From Streptomyces antimicrobicus (GTDB lineage Bacteria; Actinomycetota; Actinomycetes; Streptomycetales; Streptomycetaceae), in contig NZ_JAJAUY010000007.1 in assembly GCF_020532625.1 (NCBI RefSeq), positions 1-64,000 of the forward strand: DNA of 64,000 bases, in the 5' to 3' direction. Positions 42,187-49,581 of this stretch are shown here, piece after piece. Below the pieces are notes generated by a model. The model saw nothing but the letters and a program-made list of their open reading frames with translations, searched no databases and was not told the origin of the DNA. The first letter of the stretch is position 1, and every line of letters starts with the position of its first letter. The position numbers and the translations under genes are program-made.

Positions 42187-43557
42187 ATGGGCTTCGCCGA
42201 CGACCACCTCGTGCCGCTGGTCGACCCCGGTCTGGGCAACAGCGCCTACCTCGTCGACCTGGGTGACGGCCGCGCCCTGGCCGTCGACGCCGGCCGTGAT
42301 CTGCGCGCCCTCGACGCGGCGGCGCGGCGGCGCGGCCTCACGGTCGCCTTCGCGGCCGACACGCACCTGCACGCCGACTTCCTCTCCGGCGCCGTCCAGC
42401 TCGCCCATGACACCGGCGCCACGATCCTGGCCTCCGCCGCCGGGAACCGGGCGTTCGACCATCACGGCCTCGCCGACGGCGACGAGATCGACCTCGGCGG
42501 ACCGACCCTGCGGGCGCTGGCGACCCCCGGCCACACCGACGAGCACCTGTCCTTCCTCCTGCTGGACGGCGCCCGCGAGCTCGGCGTGTTCACCGGCGGG
42601 TCGCTGATCGTCGGCTCGGCGGCCCGCACCGACCTCCTGGGAGCGGCCCGCGCGGAGGAACTCGCCCGCGCCCAGCACCGTTCGCTGCGGCGGCTCGCCA
42701 CGCTGCCCGACGACACGGCGGTATGGCCCACCCACGGCGCCGGCTCCTTCTGCTCCGCCCCGCCCGGTGCCGAGCGCACCACCACCATCGGTGCCCAGAA
42801 GCGGGCCAACCCGCTGCTCGGCGCACCCGACGAGGACACCTTCGTGGCCCGGCTCCTCGCGAGTACGGGCAGCTACCCCGCGTACTTCGACCGGCTGGCA
42901 GAGGCCAACCGCCGCGGACCGGCCGTGCTGACCGCGCAGCCGCTGCTGCCCGACCTGTCCGCTCGGCAGGTCCGGGACCTGCTGGCCGACGGCGGTCAGG
43001 TCGTCGACGTGCGCCCGGCCGCCGACTTCGCCGCCGGACACGTCCCCGGCTCCCTGTCGATCGCGCTGCGCGGCCAGTTCGCCACCTGGCTGGGCTGGCT
43101 CCTGCCCGACACCGTGCCCCTCGCCTTCGTCGTGAACGACGACCAGGACGCGGACGAGATCGTCTGGCAGGCGTACAAGATCGGCTACGAGCGCCTCGCC
43201 GGCCGTCTCGCGGGAGGGACGGCCGCCTGGCTCGCGGACGGCAATCCGCAGACCACCACCGCGTTCGTCACCGCCGACCGCACCGGCGGCCGCCCCTACC
43301 TCGACGTCCGGCAGGAAGCGGAGTTCGCCGCCGGGCACGTCCCGGGCGCCGTGCACATCGAACTGGGCGCCCTCGCCGCCGTGGCCGCCGACGCCCCGCG
43401 GGGCGCGGTCGTGGGCTGCGGCCACGGCGAGCGCGCCATGACCGCGGCCAGCCTCCTCGAACGCGCCGGCCACCACGACCTCACCGTCCTCGACGGCGGA
43501 CCGGCCGACTACGCCGCCGCCCACGACACGCCCCTCACCGAGGGCGCCCACCGGTGA
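42187..43557 (+). CDS. MBL-fold persulfide dioxygenase with two rhodanese domains (CstB-like)
   Basis: A 456-residue protein. Residues 1-240 are a metallo-beta-lactamase domain of the ETHE1/persulfide dioxygenase type: THLHADFLSGAVQLA (HxHxD), 'ATPGHTDEHLSFLLLDG', VFTGGSLIVG and VWPTHGAGSFC. Two rhodanese domains follow. The first (VVDVRPAADFAAGHVPGSLS) has no cysteine at its active position (FVVNDDQDAD), so it is probably structural; the second has an intact CGHGERA loop. Together they oxidise persulfides to sulfite/thiosulfate, detoxifying sulfide. The gene overlaps a downstream MFS gene by four bases. A cysteine-type regulator gene next to it is truncated. Confidence 0.9.
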   Translation: MGFADDHLVPLVDPGLGNSAYLVDLGDGRALAVDAGRDLRALDAAARRRGLTVAFAADTHLHADFLSGAVQLAHDTGATILASAAGNRAFDHHGLADGDEIDLGGPTLRALATPGHTDEHLSFLLLDGARELGVFTGGSLIVGSAARTDLLGAARAEELARAQHRSLRRLATLPDDTAVWPTHGAGSFCSAPPGAERTTTIGAQKRANPLLGAPDEDTFVARLLASTGSYPAYFDRLAEANRRGPAVLTAQPLLPDLSARQVRDLLADGGQVVDVRPAADFAAGHVPGSLSIALRGQFATWLGWLLPDTVPLAFVVNDDQDADEIVWQAYKIGYERLAGRLAGGTAAWLADGNPQTTTAFVTADRTGGRPYLDVRQEAEFAAGHVPGAVHIELGALAAVAADAPRGAVVGCGHGERAMTAASLLERAGHHDLTVLDGGPADYAAAHDTPLTEGAHR

Positions 43558-44867
43558 ACACCCCCACCCCACCGGCCGCCCCAGCCGGACGGCCCGTACG
43601 GCTGGGGCTGCGGCAGAACCGGCTCCAGTTCACCCTGCTGGTCGTCGTGAACCTCTGCGTCGGCGGCCTGGTCGGCCTCGAACGCACCACCGTCCCGCTC
43701 ATCGGCACCGAGACGTTCGGCCTGACCAGCGACCTGGCCGTCTTCTCGTTCATCATCGCCTTCGGCCTCACCAAGGCGTTCACCAACCTCGCCGCCGGCG
43801 CCCTGACCGCCCGCTTCCGCCGCAAGCAGCTGCTGGTGGCCGGCTGGCTGATCGGCGTCCCCGTCCCGTTCGCGCTCGCGTACGCCCCCTCGTGGGGCTG
43901 GATCGTCGCCGCCAACGTCCTGCTCGGCCTGAACCAGGGCCTGACCTGGTCGATGACGGTCAACATGAAGATCGACCTCGTCGGCCCCTCCCGCCGAGGG
44001 CTCGCCACGGGCCTGAACGAGGCGGCCGGCTACACCGCCGTCGGCGTCACCGCCCTGCTCACCGGCTACCTCGCCACCAGCCACGGCCTGCGGCCGGTTC
44101 CGGAACTCGTCGGGGTCGTCTTCGTGGCCGCGGGCCTCGCCCTCGCCCTGGTCGTGCGCGACACCGCCGCCCACGTCGCCCTCGAACTGGCCCAGCACCC
44201 CCAGCCCCTGCCCGCCGACCAGGACGCCGGCCTCAAGGCCACGTTCGCCCGCACCTCCTGGCACGACCGCTCGCTGCGCGGCGCCAGCCAGGCCGGCCTG
44301 GTCAACAACCTCAACGACGGCCTGGCCTGGGGCGTCTTTCCGCTGCTCTTCACCGACCACGGCCTCGGGCTCGCCGCCGTCGGCCTGATCAAGGGCCTCT
44401 ACCCCGTCCTGTGGGGCCTCGGCCAGATCCCCACCGGCCACCTCGCCGACCGCATCGGCCGCAAGCCGCTGATCGTCCACGGCATGCTCGTCCAAGCGGT
44501 CGGCTTCCTCCTCGCGCTCGCCCTGCTCGACCGGCCGCTGCTCGCCGGAACCCTGTCCGCCGTCGCACTCGGGCTGGGCACGGCCATGGTCTACCCGGCG
44601 CTCATCGCGTCCGTCTCCGACCACGCCCACCCCGCCTGGAGGGTGAACGCCCTGGCCGCCTACCGCTTCTGGCGGGACATCGGCTACGCGGCCGGCGCCC
44701 TCGTCGCCGGCGTCCTCGCCGACGCCTTCGGCCTCGACGCCACGGTCGTCGCCGCCGCCGTCCTGACCGCCGCCTCGGGACTCCTCGCCGCCCACTGGAT
44801 CACCGACCACCGAACCCGCGCCCCTCGGCAGCCGGCCGGCGTCCGGCGCCTTTCCCCGGGCCCCTAG
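43554..44867 (+). CDS. MFS transporter of the sulfur operon
   Basis: A 437-residue protein with about twelve hydrophobic segments. Typical MFS loops are present: GALTARFRRKQLLVAG and 'PTGHLADRIGRKPLIVHG' (GxLaDrxGrkxxl form). GTG start overlaps the persulfide dioxygenase stop (GTGA), so it serves the same function, probably moving sulfite, thiosulfate or a related anion; the substrate is inferred from context only. A small hairpin (TTCCCC/GGGGAA, 44852-44872) spans its stop and may end transcription. Confidence 0.9.
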   Translation: MNTPTPPAAPAGRPVRLGLRQNRLQFTLLVVVNLCVGGLVGLERTTVPLIGTETFGLTSDLAVFSFIIAFGLTKAFTNLAAGALTARFRRKQLLVAGWLIGVPVPFALAYAPSWGWIVAANVLLGLNQGLTWSMTVNMKIDLVGPSRRGLATGLNEAAGYTAVGVTALLTGYLATSHGLRPVPELVGVVFVAAGLALALVVRDTAAHVALELAQHPQPLPADQDAGLKATFARTSWHDRSLRGASQAGLVNNLNDGLAWGVFPLLFTDHGLGLAAVGLIKGLYPVLWGLGQIPTGHLADRIGRKPLIVHGMLVQAVGFLLALALLDRPLLAGTLSAVALGLGTAMVYPALIASVSDHAHPAWRVNALAAYRFWRDIGYAAGALVAGVLADAFGLDATVVAAAVLTAASGLLAAHWITDHRTRAPRQPAGVRRLSPGP

Positions 44868-44969
44868 GGGAAGCCGAGGTGCTCGTCACCAGGCCCGCCG
44901 AGGGGGCGGGGAAGCGCGTTCTGTGCTCCAGGCGGCCGAGACGGCCATCGGGCGTGCGCGATCCGCGGG

Positions 44970-45329
44970 TCAGGCCTTCTTGACCACGCTCGACTTGAGC
45001 TGCATGGCTCCGAAGCCCTCGATCCGGCAGTCGATGTCGTGGCCGTCGACGCCGTCGATCAAGCGGATGTTGCGGACCTTGGTGCCCGCCTTGATGCCCG
45101 AGGGGCTGCCCTTGACCTTCAACGCCTTCACGACGGTCACGCTGTCGCCGTCGCGCAGCACGTTGCCGACGGCGTCCTTGACCACGCGCTCCCCGGTGGC
45201 CCCGGCGTCGCCCTCGGTGCTCTCGGCAGGTACCCATTCGTGGCCGCACTCCGGGCAGACCACCAGATCGTTCATCGCGTAGGTGTACTCACCGGAGCAC
45301 TTCGGACACGGAGGCAGGTTGTCGCTCAT
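44970..45329 (-). CDS. PhnA-family zinc ribbon protein
   Basis: A 119-residue protein of the YjdM/PhnA family. Residues 8-30 form a zinc ribbon ([12 protein letters not shown]...CPECGHEW). The C-terminal half is the PhnA domain with the typical '[19 protein letters not shown]', [20 protein letters not shown] and an end rich in Lys. Despite the old name, a role in phosphonate use is not established for this family. It is divergent from the ArsR-SulP operon, sharing a 208-base gap that holds an ArsR-type operator. Confidence 0.93.
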   Translation of the reverse strand: MSDNLPPCPKCSGEYTYAMNDLVVCPECGHEWVPAESTEGDAGATGERVVKDAVGNVLRDGDSVTVVKALKVKGSPSGIKAGTKVRNIRLIDGVDGHDIDCRIEGFGAMQLKSSVVKKA

Positions 45330-45424
45330 TCACGCAGGTTTCTGGACGTCGGGAAGCGAGAGCGCCCTGGGGTGGGCCGGCTGGCCGACCGACGGGCACC
45401 CGCGCGATGGGTAGCCATAGTAGC

Positions 45425-45446
45425 AAATTGCAAAATTCTGCAATTT
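45425..45446. promoter_or_regulatory. ArsR-type operator, copy 1 (AAATTGCA-N6-TGCAATTT)
   Basis: An inverted repeat with 8-bp arms, AAATTGCA and TGCAATTT, around AAATTC. The core TTGCA-N6-TGCAA is at 45428-45443. It lies 95 bases before the GTG of the first arsR gene and within the divergent region with phnA. The same core occurs twice more near the other arsR gene and a small gene. Confidence 0.8.
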
Positions 45447-45537
45447 CATAGATGCTGCGTGTGCTGCGTCCGTAGCTGTCCGCGGGCACGGCACCAGGCG
45501 TGTGCCCCGTCCGGGGCGGCAAGAAGGGTGCGAGACC

Positions 45538-45879
45538 GTGCCGGTTCCGCTGTATCAGGCCAAGGCCGAGTTCTTCCGGATGCTCGGACACCCGGTGCGG
45601 ATAAGGGTCCTGGAGCTGCTGCAGGACGGGCCGATGCCGGTGCGGGACCTGCTGGCCGCGATCGAGGTCGAGCCCTCCGCCCTGTCCCAGCAGCTCGCGG
45701 TCCTGCGCCGGTCGGGGATCGTCACCTCGGCCCGTAACGGCGCGACGGTCGTCTACGAGCTGGCGGGCGGGGACGTGGCGCAGCTGATGCTGGCGGCGCG
45801 GCGGATCCTGACCGAGGTCCTGGCGGGGCGGAGCGTGCTGCTGGAGGAACTGCGCGAGTCCGAGGTTGCGGCCTCGTGA
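45538..45879 (+). CDS. ArsR family winged-helix regulator (first copy)
   Basis: A 113-residue ArsR-type repressor. The helix-turn-helix part reads LGHPVRIRVLELLQDGPM, EPSALSQQLAVLRRSGIV, followed by the wing RNGATVVYELAGG. There is no cysteine and no His cluster, so it does not fit the classical metal- or persulfide-sensing ArsR types; the signal is unknown. It overlaps the SulP transporter gene by four bases (GTGA), and an operator-like repeat lies 95 bases upstream. It is closely similar to the second arsR at 48.6 kb (both start PLYQ-KAEFF). GTG 45538 chosen for the AGAAGGG site nine bases upstream. Confidence 0.92.
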   Translation: MPVPLYQAKAEFFRMLGHPVRIRVLELLQDGPMPVRDLLAAIEVEPSALSQQLAVLRRSGIVTSARNGATVVYELAGGDVAQLMLAARRILTEVLAGRSVLLEELRESEVAAS

Positions 45880-47609
45880 GCGTGAACACTGCGGTCGCGG
45901 CCGGGATGGCCCGGGTTCGCTCCGTCCTGCCCGCCCGGGCGGACTACGCGGTGATGGCCCGCAACCCCCGCCGGGACCTGCTGGCCGGTCTGACCGTGGC
46001 GATCGTCGCCCTTCCGCTCGCGCTCGGATTCGGCGTCTCCTCCGGCCTGGGTGCGCAGGCGGGGCTCGCCACGGCCGTGGTCGCGGGCGCGCTCGCCGCC
46101 TTGTTCGGCGGGTCGAACCTCCAGGTGTCCGGGCCGACCGGGGCGATGACCGTGGTCCTGGTGCCGATCGTCGCCCGGTACGGACCCGGCGGCGTCCTCA
46201 CCGTGGGTCTGATGGCCGGTGTCCTTCTGATCGCTCTCGCCCTCCTGCGGGCCGGGCAGTACATGCGGTACGTGCCGGCCCCGGTGGTGGAGGGCTTCAC
46301 CCTGGGGATCGCGTGCGTGATCGGCCTCCAACAGATACCCAACGCCCTCGGCGTCGAGAAGCCGGACGGGGAGAAGGTCCTGCTGGTGGCATGGCGGGCG
46401 CTCGTGGAGTTCACGGCCGTCCCGAACTGGACGGCCGTCGGCCTCTCCGTCGGCGTCGCGGCGGTGATGCTTGCCGGTGCCCGATGGAAGCCTACGGTCC
46501 CGTTCTCGATCGTCGCCGTGATCGCCGCGACCGCGGTCACGCAGCTCTTCCGCCTGGACGCCGCGGCCCCGATCGGTGACCTGCCTCCCGGGCTCCCCGC
46601 GCCCTCCCTCGCCTTCCTCGACGCCTCCGCGTGGGGCTCGTTGCTCGCCCCGGCGGTCGCGGTCGCGGCGCTCGCCGCGCTGGAGTCCTTGCTGTCGGCG
46701 ACCGTGGCGGACGGGATGACGGTGGGGCAGCGGCACGACCCGGACAGGGAACTGTTCGGGCAGGGCATCGCCAACCTCGCGGCCCCGCTGTTCGGCGGCG
46801 TCCCGGCCACCGCCGCCATCGCCCGCACGGCGGTCAACGTCCGCACCGGCGCCACCTCCCGGCTGGCCGCGCTCACCCACGCCGCCGTGCTCGCGGTGAT
46901 CGTGTTCGCCGCAGCCCCTCTGGTCTCGAAGATCCCCCTCGCCGCGCTGGCCGGCGTGCTGCTGGCGACGGCGATCCGCATGGTGGAGGTCGGCTCGCTG
47001 CGCGCGATGGCGAAGGCGACCCGCTCCGACGCCGCCGTCCTCGTCCTGACCGCCGCCGCCACCCTGCTCCTCGACCTCGTGTACGCCGTGATCATCGGCC
47101 TCGTCGTCGCCGGCGCCCTCGCCCTGAAGGCGGTGGCGAGCCAGGCCCGGATGGAACAGGTCGACTTCCGCCCCGACCTGCCCGGCGAGCACAGCGACGA
47201 GGAACACGCCCTGCTCGCCGAGCACATCGTGGCCTACCGCATCGACGGCCCCCTCTTCTTCGCCGGCGCGCACCGCTTCCTCCTCGAACTCTCCGAGGTC
47301 GCCGACGTGAAGGTGGTCATCCTCCGGATGGCCCGGGTGACCACCCTCGACGCCACCGGCGCCCTCGTCCTGAAGGATGCCGTGGAGAAGCTGAACCGGC
47401 GCGGCATCGCCGTCATGACCTCCGGCATCCGGCCCGGCCAGCGCCAGGCCCTGGACGCCGTCGGCGCACTGGAGTTGCTGCGCCTGGAGGGCCGCGAGTA
47501 CGCCACCACCCCGGAGGCGATCGCCGGGGCCCGCAAGCACCTGGAGCAGGCGGGACTGCTGCCCCGTCCGCATCACCGACCGCACCGCATCCGGAAGGCC
47601 GCACCATGA
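45876..47609 (+). CDS. SulP family anion transporter with STAS domain
   Basis: A 577-residue membrane transporter. About eleven hydrophobic segments follow RRDLLAGLTVAIVALPLALGF (SulP signature near residue 30), including SNLQVSGPTGAMTVVLVPIV and 'FGGVPATAAIARTAVNVRTG', and residues about 450-560 are a cytoplasmic STAS domain (DGPLFFAGAHRFLLEL, VTTLDATGALVLKD). SulP proteins carry sulfate, bicarbonate or related anions. The linked exported carbonic anhydrase 2 kb downstream makes bicarbonate possible; the sulfur genes nearby argue for sulfate, so the substrate is open. GTG start overlaps the arsR stop. Confidence 0.94.
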   Translation: MSVNTAVAAGMARVRSVLPARADYAVMARNPRRDLLAGLTVAIVALPLALGFGVSSGLGAQAGLATAVVAGALAALFGGSNLQVSGPTGAMTVVLVPIVARYGPGGVLTVGLMAGVLLIALALLRAGQYMRYVPAPVVEGFTLGIACVIGLQQIPNALGVEKPDGEKVLLVAWRALVEFTAVPNWTAVGLSVGVAAVMLAGARWKPTVPFSIVAVIAATAVTQLFRLDAAAPIGDLPPGLPAPSLAFLDASAWGSLLAPAVAVAALAALESLLSATVADGMTVGQRHDPDRELFGQGIANLAAPLFGGVPATAAIARTAVNVRTGATSRLAALTHAAVLAVIVFAAAPLVSKIPLAALAGVLLATAIRMVEVGSLRAMAKATRSDAAVLVLTAAATLLLDLVYAVIIGLVVAGALALKAVASQARMEQVDFRPDLPGEHSDEEHALLAEHIVAYRIDGPLFFAGAHRFLLELSEVADVKVVILRMARVTTLDATGALVLKDAVEKLNRRGIAVMTSGIRPGQRQALDAVGALELLRLEGREYATTPEAIAGARKHLEQAGLLPRPHHRPHRIRKAAP

Positions 47610-48028
47610 CCGTCCCAGCCGACCTCCGCATGATCGAGGTCTCCGGCACCGAAGCCCTGTGGCTCCTGGAAGGATCCGCTCAGGGCCGCCTCGTCTACGT
47701 CCAGCGGGAGGTGGCCGTCGTACGGCCCGCCGCGCACGTGATGGAGTACGGGCGCCTCGTCGTCCGAGCCCCCGTGCAGGCCGCCGCGATTCCCGGCCGG
47801 GCACTGCTGACCTACCAGGTCGACGAGATCCGCACCCCGGTGGGCACCGGCTGGACGGTCAGCGCCCACGGGCCGGCCGACGTCATCACCGACCCGGACG
47901 AGGCCGCCCACTACCGGCGTACCCTGCCCGGCTGGAGTCACGGCCCGCACGACACCCTGCTGCGCCTGCATCCGCAGTCCGTGTCCGGGTTCCGGCTCGC
48001 CCGTACGGCGTCGGAGGCCGACCGATGA
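47606..48028 (+). CDS. Pyridoxamine 5'-phosphate oxidase-like flavin-binding protein
   Basis: A 140-residue protein with the split-barrel fold of the PNPOx/F420-binding family: 'LWLLEGSAQGRLVYVQREVAVVRPA' near the start, a strand ALLTYQVDEIRTPVGTGWTVSAHG in the middle and a C-terminal helix. Likely binds FMN or F420; a role in redox sensing or detoxification is inferred. ATG overlaps the SulP stop (ATGA), and its own stop overlaps the HATPase gene, so three proteins are made from one coupled message. Confidence 0.88.
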   Translation: MTVPADLRMIEVSGTEALWLLEGSAQGRLVYVQREVAVVRPAAHVMEYGRLVVRAPVQAAAIPGRALLTYQVDEIRTPVGTGWTVSAHGPADVITDPDEAAHYRRTLPGWSHGPHDTLLRLHPQSVSGFRLARTASEADR

Positions 48029-48450
48029 GTGTTCAGGTCGAGGCGATGCCCTACCGGCACGTGCTGGACGTGCCGGCCGTGGGCTCCGCCGTGCGGATCG
48101 CCCGGGAGACCACCGAGCTGGTCCTCGTGGAATGCGGGGTGGGCCTTCGCCATCCGAGCGTGGGACCGGCCCTGCTGATCGTGGCCGAGCTGGTCACCAA
48201 CGCCGTCCGGCACGCCGCGGCGGCCTCACCGATGATCACCGTGACCTACGCCCACGGACCCGGCGCCTTTGCGTTCGCCGTCCACGACCGTCACCCCTGC
48301 CGGCCCGCCCTGTTCGGTGCGCTCGCCACCGCGCCGGGCAGCGGCCTGGCCATGGTGGTGGAGATGACGATGGAGCTCGGCGGCACCGCTGTCGTGCGGG
48401 CGGATGCGGACGGGCGTGGCAAGGCCATCTGGATCACCCTGCCCTTGTGA
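48025..48450 (+). CDS. Anti-sigma factor-like ATP-binding protein (HATPase)
   Basis: A 141-residue serine kinase-type ATPase like RsbW: 'GPALLIVAELVTNAVRHAAA' (N-box), a short G1 region and GSGLAMVVEMTMELGG. It lacks any other domain. It may bind an anti-sigma partner or anti-anti-sigma protein, none of which is encoded here. ATG overlaps the flavoprotein stop. The operator-like repeat copy 2 starts ten bases after its stop. Confidence 0.9.
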   Translation: MSVQVEAMPYRHVLDVPAVGSAVRIARETTELVLVECGVGLRHPSVGPALLIVAELVTNAVRHAAAASPMITVTYAHGPGAFAFAVHDRHPCRPALFGALATAPGSGLAMVVEMTMELGGTAVVRADADGRGKAIWITLPL

Positions 48451-48459
48451 AGCAATGAC

Positions 48460-48475
48460 TTGCAGGGATCTGCAA
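48460..48475. promoter_or_regulatory. ArsR-type operator, copy 2 (TTGCA-N6-TGCAA)
   Basis: TTGCA-GGGATC-TGCAA lies 100 bases before the GTG of the second arsR gene, almost the same distance as copy 1 from the first arsR. One flanking C/G pair extends the arms. The flank is less AT-rich than copy 1. Confidence 0.78.
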
Positions 48476-48574
48476 GGGTGGAGGTCGCAAGGTGTGACCA
48501 GGGGCGAACGGACGCCTCTGGCGCGGGAACGGTTCCGGGTGGACGAGATGGGCAATCAGGGCAGAGGTATCCAG

Positions 48575-48910
48575 GTGAGTACGCCGCTGTACCAGCTGAA
48601 GGCGGAGTTCTTCAAGACGCTGGGGCACCCGGTGCGCATCCGCGTCCTGGAGCTCCTGTCCCAGCGCGAGCACGCGGTCGCCGAGATGCTGCCCGAGGTC
48701 GGGGTGGAGGCCGCCAGCCTCTCCCAGCAGCTGGCCGTCCTGCGCAAGGCCAACCTGGTGGTCACCCGCCGGGAGGGCTCGAACGTGTTCTACAGCCTCA
48801 CCCACCCGCAGATCGCCGAGCTCCTGCGGGTCGCCCGCGGCATCCTCTCCGGCGTCCTGGAAGGCCAGGCCGAACTCCTGGCCGACCTCAAGGCCGGCCG
48901 CCACACCTGA
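48575..48910 (+). CDS. ArsR family winged-helix regulator (second copy)
   Basis: A 111-residue ArsR repressor, a paralogue of the one at 45.5 kb: both share PLYQ-KAEFF, LGHPVRIRVLELL, LSQQLAVLR and a RxGxxVxY wing. The recognition helix is AASLSQQLAVLRKANLV. No cysteine is present. GTG 48575 chosen for AGAGG seven bases upstream and because its N-terminus then aligns with the paralogue; an ATG at 48548 is a weaker option. It lies next to operator copy 2, so autoregulation, or cross-regulation with the first copy, is expected. Confidence 0.9.
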   Translation: MSTPLYQLKAEFFKTLGHPVRIRVLELLSQREHAVAEMLPEVGVEAASLSQQLAVLRKANLVVTRREGSNVFYSLTHPQIAELLRVARGILSGVLEGQAELLADLKAGRHT

Positions 48911-49306
48911 CTGCACCCCACGCACCTGGAGCCGGCCCTACGGGGCCCGCACCCCCCGTGCGGCGGCCGTCTTCCGGCAGGATGAGGCGGACGACGACCG
49001 TCTTGCCGCACCCACCGGAGAAGCGCTCGACACGGACGTCACCGCCGAACACCGGACGACGCCGGTCACGAGCTCGCCGACCACCGAGAGCACGGCTCCG
49101 AAGAGCGCCGAGGAGCCCTCCAGCCCGAAGAGGACCGGAGAGCGTTCGCCGCGCTCACGTGCGACCTGCGCGCGACCCGCGCGCGGCCCGCCCGCGGCCC
49201 GGCACCAGCGGCACCGTCCCCACGTGCTGGCGTCTCGCGGCGGCCGCCTGCCCGCCGGTGCCCGGCCGTCACCGACATCCCGGACCCGCCGAGGGCACCC
49301 CGAGGT
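48911..49306. other. Gene-free 396-base gap
   Basis: No convincing gene, terminator or repeat family is seen. On the minus strand around 48960-49080 a reading frame encodes FGGDVRVERFSGGCGKTVVV followed by RLILPEDG, which looks like the end of an ATPase-type protein, and another frame there contains GELVTG. These could be a decayed HATPase gene, but the evidence is too thin to annotate. Confidence 0.4.
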
Positions 49307-49483
49307 TCATCGGGTGTCCCCGGTGCCGGTGGCCACGCCGTGATCGTGGGCCACGCGCAGCGCGTCCTCCAACTCCTCCGCGGCCTGCGCCTCGTCGAAG
49401 GCATCGCCAGCCTCCTGCGCAGCCTGGAGGCGAGCCCGCGCCGCACGGACCCGTTCCAGCGCCGCTTCCTCGAACCCGGCCAC
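49307..49483 (-). CDS. Small helical protein of unknown function
   Basis: A 58-residue acidic protein that is almost entirely predicted helix: EEAALERVRAARARLQAAQE, then FDEAQAAEELEDALRVAHDHG. It has heptad-like spacing and no cysteine in the chosen frame start. The GTG at 49483 has a GGGGG site six bases upstream; an ATG at 49525 in the same frame would add a Cys/Gly-rich 14-residue head lying inside operator copy 3, which is unlikely. Operator copy 3 is about 37 bases upstream, so the gene is probably under ArsR control. Confidence 0.6.
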   Translation of the reverse strand: MAGFEEAALERVRAARARLQAAQEAGDAFDEAQAAEELEDALRVAHDHGVATGTGDTR

Positions 49484-49519
49484 ACCGCACCCCCGTCCGC
49501 CACATCCGCAACTAATAAA

Positions 49520-49535
49520 TTGCATAACTCTGCAA
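49520..49535. promoter_or_regulatory. ArsR-type operator, copy 3 (TTGCA-N6-TGCAA)
   Basis: TTGCA-TAACTC-TGCAA lies in an AT-rich patch, 37 bases before the small helical protein gene on the minus strand. It has the same core and spacing as copies 1 and 2; in all three the six spacer bases end in TC on the plus strand. Confidence 0.78.
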
Positions 49536-49581
49536 GTCTAGCCGGTGAGGGTCCGTCGGGAAGTTCACCGACCAGGGGAGA

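Noticed and set aside
48960..49080. Decayed HATPase gene on the minus strand
   Set aside because: Only a few suggestive words (GELVTG, VVVRLILPEDG) in different frames; too weak to call a pseudogene.
49066..49503. A 145-codon minus-strand open frame overlapping the small helical protein gene
   Set aside because: Its translation is Arg/Ser/Ala-rich without structure, and the shorter frame 49307-49483 has a ribosome site and helical pattern.
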